Assembly: GCF_016482785.1 (NCBI RefSeq)
Contig: NZ_JAEMXM010000008.1
Location: 171,591-235,590 of the forward strand
DNA: 64,000 nucleotides
Reading direction: 5' to 3'
Source: Paenibacillus alkalitolerans
GTDB lineage: Bacteria > Bacillota > Bacilli > Paenibacillales > YIM-B00363
In this document: positions 17,263 through 26,042 of the stretch, one piece after another
Layout of the letters: every line of letters starts with the position of its first letter
Numbering within the stretch: position 1 is the stretch's first letter
The notes under the pieces: generated by a model
What the model saw: only the letters and a program-made list of their open reading frames with translations
What the model was told of the DNA's origin: nothing
Database searches by the model: none
Made by a program: the position numbers and the translations under genes

Positions 17263-17366
17263 CGATAAAGGCAAAGCTGGCGAAAGCCAGCGGCGCAAAG
17301 CTACAGGGGCTAAGGCGTTCGATCGGCACAGGCCGAAAGAATGCTACGCCAGCCAGCTACCGAAAG
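17249..17366 (+). promoter_or_regulatory. Cyclic-di-GMP-I (GEMM-I) riboswitch upstream of the Tad pilus operon
   Basis: The segment shows GEMM-I landmarks in order: GGCAAAGC at 17270-17277, a P2 stem with GAAA tetraloop (GCTGGCGAAAGCCAGC), GGCGCAAAGC at 17292-17301, ACAGGGGCTAAGG, a P3 hairpin and AGCTACCG at 17356-17362. A closing P1 helix is seen: TTTTCG (17249-17254) with CGAAAG (17361-17366). A terminator follows at 17405. Because TACCGAAAG (17358-17366) can also pair with CTTTCGGTA of the terminator, ligand binding is predicted to favour termination (OFF switch). Confidence 0.88.
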
Positions 17367-17404
17367 AGACAGGGGAACTTGTTACGTGGATTCATCTTAG
17401 ACGT

Positions 17405-17443
17405 AACCCTCCTTTCGGTACGAAAGGCAGGGTTATTTTTATT
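17405..17443 (+). terminator. Terminator forming the riboswitch expression platform
   Basis: AACCCT/AGGGTT and CCTTTCG/CGAAAGG stems with a one-base bulge, then TTATTTTTATT. It precedes the DUF192 ribosome site by 6 bp. Its 5' arm is complementary to the 3' end of the aptamer. A competing hairpin, TTACGT/ACGTAA, spans 17382-17406. Confidence 0.88.
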
Positions 17444-17468
17444 CAGACGGAGGTGAACTTCAGCGATC

Positions 17469-17825
17469 ATGGAGCTGTACAATCGCGAAAACGGTGTCAA
17501 AATCGCCGGGCGCGTCATAGTCGCATCGTCCTTCTTTCGAAGGTTCCGGGGATTGATGCTGACGCGCGAGCTGCCGCAAGAGAGTGCGCTTCATATACGA
17601 CCCTGCCGATCGGTGCACACTTACTTTATGTATTATCCGATTGACGTTCTTTATTTGGACGAGTCCGGCGTAATAGTCGGAATCGAAGAGAACATGCAGC
17701 CGGGACGCATCGGCGCGATAGTGCCGAATACCCGCTCGGTGGTAGAGCTGCCGGCGGGACGCATTCGGGCAACGGAAACCCGGATCGGACAAGCGGTAAC
17801 GTTTGTCGAACAACAGACTACATAA
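17469..17825 (+). CDS. DUF192 family protein, first gene of the Tad operon
   Basis: A 118-residue DUF192 protein with the family's pattern: RFRGLMLTRELP near the start, the HTYFMYYPIDVLYLDESGVIV core and a final LPAGRI..T. No signal peptide is seen. DUF192 proteins are small beta-rich proteins of unknown function, often next to secretion or pilus genes. GGAGGTG lies 14 bases before the ATG, a longer gap than usual. It is the first gene behind the c-di-GMP riboswitch and 19 bp ahead of flp, so co-regulation with the pilus is likely. Confidence 0.85.
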   Translation: MELYNRENGVKIAGRVIVASSFFRRFRGLMLTRELPQESALHIRPCRSVHTYFMYYPIDVLYLDESGVIVGIEENMQPGRIGAIVPNTRSVVELPAGRIRATETRIGQAVTFVEQQTT

Positions 17826-17844
17826 CAAAGGAGATTGGTTAATT

Positions 17845-18048
17845 ATGTTGAGCAAATTCAAAGATTTGGTACGTGACGAGCAAGGTCAAGGTTTGACGGA
17901 GTACGGTTTGGTTCTCGGCGTCATCGCGATTGCGGTTATCGGTGTCATTGCGTTATTGCGCGATGAGATTGTAAATCTCTATGAGGAAGCGGTAACAGAC
18001 ATTCAAAATCGCGACGATGCGGAACATCAAATTGTAAATGGTGGATAA
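17845..18048 (+). CDS. flp: Flp-type IVb pilin
   Basis: A 67-residue prepilin, the main subunit of the Tad pilus. The leader MLSKFKDLVRDEQG ends at Gly14. After predicted cleavage the mature protein begins QGLTEYG, with Glu at +5 and Tyr at +6 as in Flp pilins. A hydrophobic helix (LVLGVIAIAVIGVIALL) and a short acidic tail follow. ATG at 17845 is preceded by AAAGGAGA at 11 bases. The stem at 18084 may stabilise or attenuate its message and so give excess pilin over the assembly proteins. Confidence 0.93.
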   Translation: MLSKFKDLVRDEQGQGLTEYGLVLGVIAIAVIGVIALLRDEIVNLYEEAVTDIQNRDDAEHQIVNGG

Positions 18049-18083
18049 CAATACCAGCCATTCATTATTTTAAGAACAAAACC

Positions 18084-18119
18084 AACAAGGGCCGGTGCTT
18101 GTATGCATAGGCCCTTGTT
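18084..18119 (+). terminator. Strong hairpin between flp and the prepilin peptidase gene
   Basis: AACAAGGGCC pairs perfectly with GGCCCTTGTT. Only CTCCCTTG follows, not a T-run, so partial termination or mRNA protection is more likely than full termination. Confidence 0.55.
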
Positions 18120-18143
18120 CTCCCTTGAGGAGGGGTGACACCT

Positions 18144-18662
18144 GTGTGGGAGGATATATTGCTTTGTGTCATTACTGCCATATGCGTAGCCACAGACTTA
18201 CATAACCGAAAGATTTATAATGCCGTTGTATTTCCCGGATTGCTGATAGCTTTCATCGGACACGGATTTGTAAGCGGTTGGGGAGGATTAGGATACTCTC
18301 TTGCAGGTTTATTTGCCGGATTGGGAATCCTCTTAATTCCTTACCTGATGGGTGGAATAGGCGCCGGAGACGTGAAGATGCTCGCATTGGTCGGGGCGTT
18401 AAAAGGCCCCGCTTTCGTCGCGGTTGCATCGGTGTATATGGGGCTCATCGGAGGATTAATGGGTATTGTCTTTCTTATTTTTCGAAAAAGCACAAGAGAG
18501 TTTTTCATAGGGGCAATATATGCGTTATGCGCAAGGATGCGCGGAGTTCGCATGCCTTGGCCCGTTCAAGAAAAGTCGTTGGCAGCAATGCTGCCGTATG
18601 GTGTGGCGATCGGCGGCGGCGCGGTAGCGACATTAATTGCAAGGGGAGCTTTGCCATTATGA
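18144..18662 (+). CDS. tadV: Prepilin peptidase TadV/CpaA
   Basis: A 172-residue A24-family membrane aspartic peptidase that cleaves the Flp prepilin leader. The two catalytic aspartates are visible: one in CVATDLHNRKIYN near the N-terminus and one in GGIGAGDVKML (GxGD motif). There are about six hydrophobic segments. It lacks the N-methylation domain of full-length PilD, as is usual for Tad systems. GTG at 18144 is chosen because AGGAGGGG ends 9-10 bases upstream; the GTG at 18135 overlaps that site. It overlaps the tadE start by 4 bp (ATGA). Confidence 0.88.
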   Translation: MWEDILLCVITAICVATDLHNRKIYNAVVFPGLLIAFIGHGFVSGWGGLGYSLAGLFAGLGILLIPYLMGGIGAGDVKMLALVGALKGPAFVAVASVYMGLIGGLMGIVFLIFRKSTREFFIGAIYALCARMRGVRMPWPVQEKSLAAMLPYGVAIGGGAVATLIARGALPL

Positions 18663-19054
18663 TCCGCAAATTCCGGAAAGATCAACGTGGCCAATCGCTG
18701 ACCGAATTTGCCCTCATTGTGCCCTTATTGCTGCTGCTTGTTTCCGGCATCATTGATTTCGGACGTTTCTGCTATGGATATTTAGAGCTGCAAATGGCCG
18801 CGCAGGAAACGGTTCGGCTTGGCGGATTAGGGAGATCGGACAGCGAAATGGAGTCGTTCGCCAGGGATTATTTGAATATATCGGATCCGGCCAAGTTAAC
18901 GATCACCATAAGTCCGCCCGATTCGCAGAGAGATTCGGGAGATTACGTTACGGTAACTCTGCAGACCCCGTATCAATTTGTAACGCCGCTGGCGAACGAT
19001 CTGCTTACAAGCGTCAGCGGAATTAGCGCGTATTCGACGATTCGAGTGGAATGA
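18659..19054 (+). CDS. tadE: TadE-like pseudopilin
   Basis: A 131-residue minor pilin of the TadE family. The N-terminus has RKDQRGQSLTEFALIVPLLLLLVSG, a type IVb-like cleavage region (Gly before Q-S-L-T-E-F) and a hydrophobic helix, then a small extracellular domain. It probably helps initiate or anchor the Flp fibre in the wall. It starts with the ATG that overlaps the tadV stop, indicating translational coupling, and is followed by the TadG-like gene 9 bp later. Confidence 0.88.
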   Translation: MIRKFRKDQRGQSLTEFALIVPLLLLLVSGIIDFGRFCYGYLELQMAAQETVRLGGLGRSDSEMESFARDYLNISDPAKLTITISPPDSQRDSGDYVTVTLQTPYQFVTPLANDLLTSVSGISAYSTIRVE

Positions 19055-19063
19055 GGTGACAGG

Positions 19064-19972
19064 ATGAAACGGCTCCGACTCATTAAAGAACAGCGCGGCA
19101 ACGTCTTAGCGCTCGTATCGATTTCGATTGCCGTGTTATTGGGGTTATCCGGACTTGTCATTGACGGCGGCACCATGTATGTAACAAGGGCCCAGCTCCA
19201 GAAAACAGCGAATGCCGCAGCTCTCTCAGGGGCGCAAGAATTGCTGAACTCGGAAACAGCCGTAAAAGAGGTAGTTCATAATATACTCATGAGCCATGAT
19301 GAGAACGAAAGTATGGATATATTGGATATTCACATGAGAGACCGGGTGACCGTCGGTTTAACGCGTGAGATTAGGTTAGGCTTTGGAGGGTTGTTCGGGC
19401 TTCCGAGTACCCCGGTTTCAGTTAAGGCCACTGCGGAATTGGGCGTAATGGGCGAAGCCGTCGGTGTTGCGCCAGTGGGCATCGATGAAAGAATGCTTCC
19501 CCTCGCATTCGATCAAGAGTATACGTTGAAGGTAGGACCCGGTGATTCGGACACAGGGTATTTCGGCATATTGGCTTTAGACGATCAGAAGGCACAAACG
19601 TATGGATACAATTTAATGTACGGTTTTCAAAAACCTATTAGTATTGGTGACGAAATAAACGTTCGAGACGGCAATGTAGCCGGGGAGACGCGCGAAGGCG
19701 TCAATTATAGAATCCAAAACTGCCCGGATCCTTCGGCTCGCGACTGTAAACGAATACTTCTTATACCGGTTTATAAACCTCTTACTTATTCCGGATCAAA
19801 ACATATTGATACAGTTGAAGTGCTTGACTTTGCCTTCTTCTATATTTCCAAACCGATGGCGCATAACGATGACTCGGTTAAAGGCAGATTCATAGAGTAC
19901 GCCGGTACCGGAATCATTAAACCGGGTCCGTCGGGCGGCACCGGCGCATTCGCCATCAGACTGACTGAATAA
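19064..19972 (+). CDS. TadG-like pilus assembly protein
   Basis: A 302-residue protein whose N-terminus (EQRGNVLALVSISIAVLLGLSGLVIDGGTMYVTRAQLQ) matches the Tad/TadG-like Flp assembly domain. It has one membrane helix, then Ala-rich heptads (QKTANAAALSGAQEL). The rest is an exported beta-rich region without the von Willebrand domain of some longer TadG proteins. There is a GAGGTGA ribosome site before ATG 19064. The position between tadE and cpaB fits a minor pseudopilin that couples the fibre to the envelope. Confidence 0.82.
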   Translation: MKRLRLIKEQRGNVLALVSISIAVLLGLSGLVIDGGTMYVTRAQLQKTANAAALSGAQELLNSETAVKEVVHNILMSHDENESMDILDIHMRDRVTVGLTREIRLGFGGLFGLPSTPVSVKATAELGVMGEAVGVAPVGIDERMLPLAFDQEYTLKVGPGDSDTGYFGILALDDQKAQTYGYNLMYGFQKPISIGDEINVRDGNVAGETREGVNYRIQNCPDPSARDCKRILLIPVYKPLTYSGSKHIDTVEVLDFAFFYISKPMAHNDDSVKGRFIEYAGTGIIKPGPSGGTGAFAIRLTE

Positions 19973-19988
19973 GGGAGCATACTTACAT

Positions 19989-20681
19989 ATGAGAACGAAA
20001 GTGGTGCTGGCGCTCGCGATTGTCATGGGCGCCGTAACGACAGTGCTGTTTTATCAGTACATGAGCAAATATCAGCAAGAATCGGCCGTGACTGAAGCTT
20101 TCGTTGAAGTCGTGACGGCGAAAGAGACGATCGCGAAGAACGAACGAATCGTCCGTTCCAAGCTTGCGATAGCCCGCGTGCCTGAATTGGGCGTTCACGC
20201 CAACGCCGTTCGAGACATGTCGATGGCGGAGGGGAAGCTGGCGGACTCGGACATTGCGGCAGGCGAGGTAATTGTTTCCCATCGCCTTACCGACGCGAAA
20301 GAAGAAGCTCTCTTCGTGTCCCGCAAAATTAAAGAAGGGCACAGAGCCGTCTCCATCGGGGTAAACATTGTTCAGACGGTAGCGAATTTAATCGAGCCTG
20401 AAGATTATGTGGATGTGGTTGTCAGCAAAAAGGTTGCCGGGAGCGAGCAAATGGACACCGAGCTGCTATTCGAGAAGGTGCGGGTATTAGCGATAGGAAG
20501 ACGGATGATCGAAAGCGATATGGAAACGCAATATGTAGAATACAGCAACGTTACTCTCGAGCTTGACCGGAATCAGTCGGTAAAGCTCGTGGACGCATAC
20601 GTGAACGGCACGCTCCATCTTACGCTTCATACCCGTGTAAACAATGGACAACCGGCTGCGGATTCACAGAAAACGAAGTAA
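19989..20681 (+). CDS. cpaB: Flp pilus assembly protein CpaB/RcpC
   Basis: A 230-residue protein with an N-terminal membrane anchor (VLALAIVMGAVTTVLFYQYM). It is followed by an SAF-type domain (VEVVTAKETIAKNERIV...VPELGVHANAVRDM) and the RcpC/CpaB domain (KEGHRAVSIGVNIVQTVANLIEPEDYVDVV). In Gram-negatives CpaB works with the secretin; in a Gram-positive it probably contacts peptidoglycan. It lies in the Tad operon between tadG-like and cpaE. Confidence 0.9.
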   Translation: MRTKVVLALAIVMGAVTTVLFYQYMSKYQQESAVTEAFVEVVTAKETIAKNERIVRSKLAIARVPELGVHANAVRDMSMAEGKLADSDIAAGEVIVSHRLTDAKEEALFVSRKIKEGHRAVSIGVNIVQTVANLIEPEDYVDVVVSKKVAGSEQMDTELLFEKVRVLAIGRRMIESDMETQYVEYSNVTLELDRNQSVKLVDAYVNGTLHLTLHTRVNNGQPAADSQKTK

Positions 20682-20741
20682 GAAAAACTTCAATCGAAGT
20701 AATTTCAGATTTACAGTTTGATGAAAGGAGAGTCGGAACGA

Positions 20742-21572
20742 ATGAGCGAAGGAGAAACGGCAAAAAGCAAAGGATTCCGCGGCGAGATGATCGCGGTAAT
20801 CAGCGCCAAAGGCGGCGTCGGGCGTACGGTTGTGACAACCAATTTGTCTGTGGCGCTTTCGAAAAAGAATGTTAAAGTCGGCGTTATTGACGGGAGCTTC
20901 CAGTTCGGAGATATTTGCCTCGCTCTTGATCTACACCCCACGTTCAGCATCAAAGACGTCGTAGAATCCATCGATGAGCTGGATTCATTCGGTTTGTCCG
21001 GATTCCTCATGCATCATCCCAGCGGCGTCAAAGTGTTGGCCGCTCCCGACCGGCCGGAATATGCCGATCTTGTCACACCGGAAGTCATTTCCAAAGCGTG
21101 CGATCTCATGCTGTCGCAGCACGATTATGTCATCGTCGATACCGGTGTCGGGCTTCATGAAAAAAATTTGCATATCGTTGAAAAAGCGGACCAAATCTTC
21201 TTGCTGACCAATTTGGAAATGGCGACGATGAAGAACACCAAGCTTATGTTGGATACGTTGGAGCTTCTCGGATTCCAGAGCAAAGTGCAGGTTGTCGTCA
21301 ACCGGTCCAATATGGAAAGCGTTATTCAAGCATCCGATGTTCCCGATATTCTGGGCGTTGAGATAGGCTTGTATATTCCGAATCAATTTCAGATCGTCTC
21401 CCAGTCGCTTAATGTCGGGATTCCGTTTGTTGTGAACGAAGGGAAGTCGGACGTAGCGAAGGCGGTTTTCAAAATAGCCGAGCATTTGATTTCACGAAGG
21501 GAAATCACGTTCTTTAAGCCGAAGACGCCGAACTTTCTGCAAACTCTATTTTCCAAACCGAAAGTGCTCTAA
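20742..21572 (+). CDS. cpaE: CpaE/TadZ-like MinD-family ATPase
   Basis: A 276-residue ParA/MinD-fold protein that would place the Tad machinery in the cell. The deviant Walker A reads K23-GGVGRT: the P-loop lysine of KGGVGKT is Arg28 here, so ATP hydrolysis may be weak or altered. Switch regions VGVIDGSFQFGDICLALD and DYVIVDTGVG are present. There is no N-terminal receiver domain, unlike Caulobacter CpaE. ATG at 20742 follows AAAGGAG; an upstream in-frame TTG overlaps the ribosome site. Confidence 0.87.
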   Translation: MSEGETAKSKGFRGEMIAVISAKGGVGRTVVTTNLSVALSKKNVKVGVIDGSFQFGDICLALDLHPTFSIKDVVESIDELDSFGLSGFLMHHPSGVKVLAAPDRPEYADLVTPEVISKACDLMLSQHDYVIVDTGVGLHEKNLHIVEKADQIFLLTNLEMATMKNTKLMLDTLELLGFQSKVQVVVNRSNMESVIQASDVPDILGVEIGLYIPNQFQIVSQSLNVGIPFVVNEGKSDVAKAVFKIAEHLISRREITFFKPKTPNFLQTLFSKPKVL

Positions 21573-21590
21573 TCGACAGGGGGTGACCGG

Positions 21591-23024
21591 ATGAGTTTAT
21601 TGGATCGAATTCAAGCGAAACGGCCTGAAATCACGGAACAACAGAAGGAAGACGCCGTTACTGCGGATGGGCAGCGAACGCCGAAGAAAGATCTGATGGC
21701 TTCGTTTCGAGAATTGAAAAGGCCGGATTCGCCGGCAAAACCGAAAGAACAAGCGCCGCGCATTACGAAGCATCAAGAGTTAAAAAACCGGCTGCATAAA
21801 CAGATTCTGGATGAGATGCAGAACGCTCCGGTAGAGGAGATTATTCCGAAGCTCGATTCCATGGCGATCGAAATCATTAAAGAAGACGAGACGTTCCGCG
21901 GAGCGATTGACCGGAAGAAAGTAGTCGAGGAGATCGTCAACGATTTGACGGGCTTCGGTCCGATAAATCCTTTGCTGTTGGATCCTGAAGTGAGCGAAGT
22001 GATGGTCAACGGACCGAATCAGGTTTACGTCGAACGCGCCGGCAAGGTTGAACTTTCCGGTGTGCAGTTTCGGGATAACGATCATGTGATGGCGGTTGTC
22101 GACCGTATTGTGGCTCCAATCGGAAGACGAATTGACGAATCGAGCCCGATGGTCGATGCCCGGTTGCCGGACGGCTCGCGTGTGAATGTTATCATTCCGC
22201 CGCTTGCGCTTAACGGCCCGACGATCACCATAAGGAAATTTTCTCAAGACCCTTATACGATAGAAGACCTCATTCGATTCGGTACGCTTACCGAGGAGAT
22301 GGCGACGTTCCTTGAAGCCTGTGTAAAGGCGCGGCTAAACATCTTTGTCAGCGGCGGAACCGGCTCGGGAAAAACGACGACGTTAAACGTACTTTCCAGC
22401 TGCATTCCAAGCGACGAACGTATCGTTACTATTGAGGATGCCGCGGAGTTAAAGCTATGGCAGGAGCATGTCGTCTCGCTTGAATCGAGACCTCCGAATA
22501 TTGAAGGTAAAGGCGCAATCACGATTCGCGATCTGGTTAGGAACTCTTTGCGGATGCGCCCGGAAAGAGTCGTCATCGGGGAGGTGCGCGGAGGAGAGGC
22601 GCTGGACATGCTGCAAGCGATGAATACGGGTCATGACGGGTCGCTCGCGACAGGCCACTCGAACTCCCCGCGCGACATGATTTCCCGATTGGAGACGATG
22701 GTTCTTATGGCGGGAATCGAATTGCCGGTGAAGGCGATTCGGGAGCAAATCGCAGGCGCGCTCGATCTCATTATCCATCAGTCCCGCTTGAAAGACGGTA
22801 CTCGCAAGATAACACACATTACGGAAGTTCAAGGGCTTGAAGGCGATACGGTCGTTTTGCAAGATATATTCGTATTTCAACAACAGGGAGTGGACATCTC
22901 AGGGAAAATCATCGGGCGGTTGGTGCCCACCGGCGTGCGGCCGAAATTTTACGAACGGTTGGAAACATCGGGGATTTATATTCCGACATCGGTGTTCATC
23001 GACCGGGAGGAGTGGGCCGGATGA
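21591..23024 (+). CDS. cpaF: Tad pilus assembly ATPase CpaF/TadA
   Basis: A 477-residue secretion ATPase that powers pilus extrusion, and in some systems retraction. After an N-terminal helical region it shows Walker A GGTGSGKTTT (Lys261), an Asp-box (IVTIEDAAEL), Walker B with VVIGEVRGGEALD, and the His-box GHDGSLATGHSNSP. Family length is typical. It lies 18 bp after cpaE and overlaps tadB by 4 bp (ATGA), so its product is probably made together with its membrane platform. Confidence 0.95.
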   Translation: MSLLDRIQAKRPEITEQQKEDAVTADGQRTPKKDLMASFRELKRPDSPAKPKEQAPRITKHQELKNRLHKQILDEMQNAPVEEIIPKLDSMAIEIIKEDETFRGAIDRKKVVEEIVNDLTGFGPINPLLLDPEVSEVMVNGPNQVYVERAGKVELSGVQFRDNDHVMAVVDRIVAPIGRRIDESSPMVDARLPDGSRVNVIIPPLALNGPTITIRKFSQDPYTIEDLIRFGTLTEEMATFLEACVKARLNIFVSGGTGSGKTTTLNVLSSCIPSDERIVTIEDAAELKLWQEHVVSLESRPPNIEGKGAITIRDLVRNSLRMRPERVVIGEVRGGEALDMLQAMNTGHDGSLATGHSNSPRDMISRLETMVLMAGIELPVKAIREQIAGALDLIIHQSRLKDGTRKITHITEVQGLEGDTVVLQDIFVFQQQGVDISGKIIGRLVPTGVRPKFYERLETSGIYIPTSVFIDREEWAG

Positions 23025-23989
23025 TATACTTGATGGTCCTCTTTTTCGCTTTAACCGTGTTTCTCCTCTCTTATTATTTATTCTCTCGCGTTCTGTTATC
23101 AGACCGCAGACTGCAAAAGCGGATGAAAAGATACCTGCAGCTGGACGCCGACGGGAAGCGGCCGATCGAGCGGCGTAAATTCGATTTGTTTGTCCAAATA
23201 CAAAGCTCCAAAAGAGCCGTTAAAGAAAAGGTACTTACCAAGAAAAACAACGCGAAGCTGGAAGATGCGCTAACCCGCGCAGGAATCGCTCTCAAACCGG
23301 AAGAATTCGTAATGTACCAGTGGATCATCATGGCACTGGCGGCGGGAATCGGGTATGTTGTGACATCGCAATGGTTATTTATCTTCGCGGGACTGGCGGC
23401 AGGTTGGTTCGGACCACGATGGTGGCTTCGGCGAAAGCAGGCGAGCCGGTTGAAGGATTTTAACGACGGGCTGCCCGATATGATAACGACGCTCATCAGC
23501 TCTCTGCGTGCAGGCTTTAGCTTTGCTCAGTCGTTGACGACCGTCGTTGACGAAGCGGAAGAACCGATCAAGTCGGAAATCGATATCGTGCTTAAGGAAA
23601 TGCAGTACGGGGCTACGATGGAAGCGGCGCTGCACTCGTTGAAAGAGCGGATGCCAAGCGAAGACTTGGAGTTGATGATTCAAGCGATATTGATTCAGAA
23701 GCAAGTCGGGGGCAATTTGGCGACTATTATGGAAACGATCGTGAGCACCATCAGGGACCGGAATAAAATTCAGCGTCATCTTCGGACGCTTACGGCACAA
23801 GGACGATTGTCAGGCCTGGTGATCGGATTGCTTCCGCTCGGCATCTCCATAATAATTTATTTTATGGAGCCGAAGCATATCATGACGCTGTTTCAGCACC
23901 CGGTAGGCATCGCCATGGTTGTCGCGGGAATTATTTCGGGTACGATCGGGTTCCTGCTTATTAGGAAAGTAACGACGATCGAGGTGTAA
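23021..23989 (+). CDS. tadB: Tad platform protein TadB
   Basis: A 322-residue inner-membrane platform protein of the GspF/TadB family. It has an N-terminal helix (MIYLMVLFFALTVFLLSYYLF), two mid helices (about 105-150), the F-domain with LPDMITTLISSLRAGFSFAQSL, and C-terminal helices. It pairs with TadC to anchor CpaF. The ATG overlaps the cpaF stop codon. Confidence 0.92.
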   Translation: MIYLMVLFFALTVFLLSYYLFSRVLLSDRRLQKRMKRYLQLDADGKRPIERRKFDLFVQIQSSKRAVKEKVLTKKNNAKLEDALTRAGIALKPEEFVMYQWIIMALAAGIGYVVTSQWLFIFAGLAAGWFGPRWWLRRKQASRLKDFNDGLPDMITTLISSLRAGFSFAQSLTTVVDEAEEPIKSEIDIVLKEMQYGATMEAALHSLKERMPSEDLELMIQAILIQKQVGGNLATIMETIVSTIRDRNKIQRHLRTLTAQGRLSGLVIGLLPLGISIIIYFMEPKHIMTLFQHPVGIAMVVAGIISGTIGFLLIRKVTTIEV

Positions 23990-23993
23990 TGCG

Positions 23994-24941
23994 ATGTTTA
24001 TGTTATATGCTGCGTTTTTTATCACGATAACGTTAGCCGTTTATGCGGTTTATGCGATTCCTAATGAGCGTAAACAACGGGTGAAGAACCGTCTTGCCCA
24101 CATTATGGGCGACGGCAAGGGGACGGCAAGCAATGAGGCAGCAGCTGCAACTGGTGCCGCAGAGGAAAAGCCGGCGCTGATAAAGAGGATGCTGGGGGCG
24201 GTCTTCACTCGCTTTCGCCGCCGTTTTCGTCAACGGATCGACGAGCGTAAACAGGAGAAAATCGATCTTCTCATTTTGCAGGCAGGGAGACCTCACGGAA
24301 TGTCGGTTGTGGAATTCCGTCTCGTACAGATGGCTTTACTCGCCGCTTGTCCGGCAATCGGCATACTGTACAGCGTATTCTTATTGCGTCTAAGTTTAGG
24401 CGTCACGATCCTTATTGTGTTTGGCGCGGTTATTGCGGCGTGGAGACTGCCTTATGTTTATTTGTCAGGGAAGATTAAGAAGCGGGGCCGCAAAGCGATT
24501 CGCGAGCTGCCGGACGCTCTCGACTTGCTGACCGTAAGCTTGGAGGCAGGCCTCGGGTTCGATTCGGCGCTCGGAAAACTCGCATCTAAGAAAGAAGGAG
24601 TTTTGACAACGGAATTCCATAGATGCTTGGAAGAAATACGGCTCGGCCGAACGCGCCGGGAAGCTCTGATCGGCGTTCGCGACCGCGTTCCGATTGACGA
24701 AATGCGGTCGCTGGTAGGAAGTATATTGCAAGCGGAAAAACTGGGTGTCGGAATGGTGCAGGTGCTGCGGGTCCAATCCTCTGAAATGAGAGACCGGCGG
24801 AAGCAGCGCGCCGAAGAGCAAGCGATGAAGGCGCCGATTAAGATGCTGTTCCCTCTCGTCATCTTTGTGTTTCCGTGTCTCTTTATCGTTCTGCTCGGAC
24901 CGATACTTATCCAGTTCGTAGAAACGTTCAGCGGGAGCTAG
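23994..24941 (+). CDS. tadC: Tad platform protein TadC
   Basis: A 315-residue partner of TadB. It has hydrophobic helices at the N-terminus, at about 105-150 and at the C-terminus (LFPLVIFVFPCLFIVLLGPI). The F-domain motif ELPDALDLLTVSLEAGLGFDSAL is clear. It is the last gene of the Tad operon. No secretin, TadD lipoprotein or outer-membrane component is present, as expected for a single-membrane cell. Confidence 0.92.
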   Translation: MFMLYAAFFITITLAVYAVYAIPNERKQRVKNRLAHIMGDGKGTASNEAAAATGAAEEKPALIKRMLGAVFTRFRRRFRQRIDERKQEKIDLLILQAGRPHGMSVVEFRLVQMALLAACPAIGILYSVFLLRLSLGVTILIVFGAVIAAWRLPYVYLSGKIKKRGRKAIRELPDALDLLTVSLEAGLGFDSALGKLASKKEGVLTTEFHRCLEEIRLGRTRREALIGVRDRVPIDEMRSLVGSILQAEKLGVGMVQVLRVQSSEMRDRRKQRAEEQAMKAPIKMLFPLVIFVFPCLFIVLLGPILIQFVETFSGS

Positions 24942-24954
24942 ATTCCATACAGCG

Positions 24955-24980
24955 ATCCCGGGGCAGGGAGTCCCCGGGAT
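24955..24980. terminator. Hairpin between convergent tadC and trhO
   Basis: ATCCCGGGG pairs with CCCCGGGAT (9 bp). No T-run on either strand, so termination may be weak or factor-dependent. Confidence 0.5.
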
Positions 24981-24987
24981 TAACGCG

Positions 24988-25905
24988 TCAGCTCATTCTG
25001 GAAGCCTGCAGCTGCTCGTCTTTCTCCGCGCATTCCGCGGAGCAGTAACCGCCGTGCTCTTCTTCGCACTTATCGCACACAATATGGTGGTTATGGCAGA
25101 AATCGTACGTGCAGTTGATGTATTTCTCGGACGGTGTGCCGCAATGAAGACACTTGCCGACCACCGTCGCTTCCTCGGTATAATTAACGGGAACAACGAT
25201 TCTCTCGTCGAACACATACATTTTGCCGTCAAATAAACGACCCTTCACTTCAGGATCTTTGCTGTATGTCGCGATGCCTCCGTCCAGCTGGGCAACGTCT
25301 TTAAACCCTTCTCTCAGCAGGAAACCGGAGAGCTTCTCGCAGCGTATGCCGCCGGTGCAATAAGTAAGTATCTTCTTATCCTTGTGCTGGCTCAGGTTTT
25401 CACGGATCCATTCCGGGAATTCTCGGAACGATTCGACCTCGGGACGAATCGCGTTGCGGAAGTGTCCCACGTCATACTCGTAATCGTTGCGTCCGTCCAA
25501 TACGATCACATCTTCCTGCTGCAGCGCCTCGTAAAATTCCCTCGGTTTCAAGCGCTTGCCGGTCAACTCATTCGGATTAATGTCATCTTCCAACCGGAAC
25601 GTGACAAGCTCCGACCGCGGGCGTACGAACATTTTCTTAAATGCGTGCTCTTCGGCCTCGTCAATCTTAAACACCATATCGCTGAACATGGGATTCGCGT
25701 GCATCGTGTTCATGTAATTTTCGGTTTGTTCCACCGTTCCCGATACCGTTCCGTTAATTCCTTCGTGAGCGACGAGGATTCGCCCTTTCAATCCGAGTTC
25801 CTTACAGAAGGCAAGGTGTTCCTTCGCGAACTCCTCGTGATTCTCGATAGGCACGTACTTATAGTAAAGTAGAATTCGATAAGGTTTGGTCGTTGTCGCA
25901 GTCAT
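24988..25905 (-). CDS. trhO: tRNA uridine(34) hydroxylase TrhO (rhodanese-fold)
   Basis: A 305-residue TrhO/YceA-family enzyme that uses oxygen to form 5-hydroxyuridine at the tRNA wobble position. It has an N-terminal ferredoxin-like domain ([10 protein letters not shown]...[10 protein letters not shown]) and a rhodanese domain with catalytic Cys183 in [10 protein letters not shown]. The C-terminal Cys-rich segment (Cys252, 255, 265, 270, 277, 280, 288, 292) may bind metal. Length and motifs match the family. It is a single gene, convergent with the Tad operon. Confidence 0.93.
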   Translation of the reverse strand: MTATTTKPYRILLYYKYVPIENHEEFAKEHLAFCKELGLKGRILVAHEGINGTVSGTVEQTENYMNTMHANPMFSDMVFKIDEAEEHAFKKMFVRPRSELVTFRLEDDINPNELTGKRLKPREFYEALQQEDVIVLDGRNDYEYDVGHFRNAIRPEVESFREFPEWIRENLSQHKDKKILTYCTGGIRCEKLSGFLLREGFKDVAQLDGGIATYSKDPEVKGRLFDGKMYVFDERIVVPVNYTEEATVVGKCLHCGTPSEKYINCTYDFCHNHHIVCDKCEEEHGGYCSAECAEKDEQLQASRMS

Positions 25906-25997
25906 TTCTCGGTCACCTTTATTGGAAAAAATGTAGTACCATTATCTTAACATAACGCGCATGAAAACTCATAATTGCAGCCGCAGGCCGGAACAAA

Positions 25998-26034
25998 CAA
26001 AAAAGCCGCCCGTTCTCCAAGAACGCAGGCAGCT
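25998..26034 (-). terminator. Terminator of motAB
   Basis: On the minus strand GCTGCC..GTTCT pairs with AGAAC..GGGCGGC and is followed by TTTTTTG, just after the motB stop. Confidence 0.85.
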
Positions 26035-26042
26035 TTGTTGTT

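Noticed and set aside
20681..20705. AAGAAAAACTTC after cpaB as another A copy
   Set aside because: Similarity stops after 12 bases; it sits in a short intergenic gap of the Tad operon.
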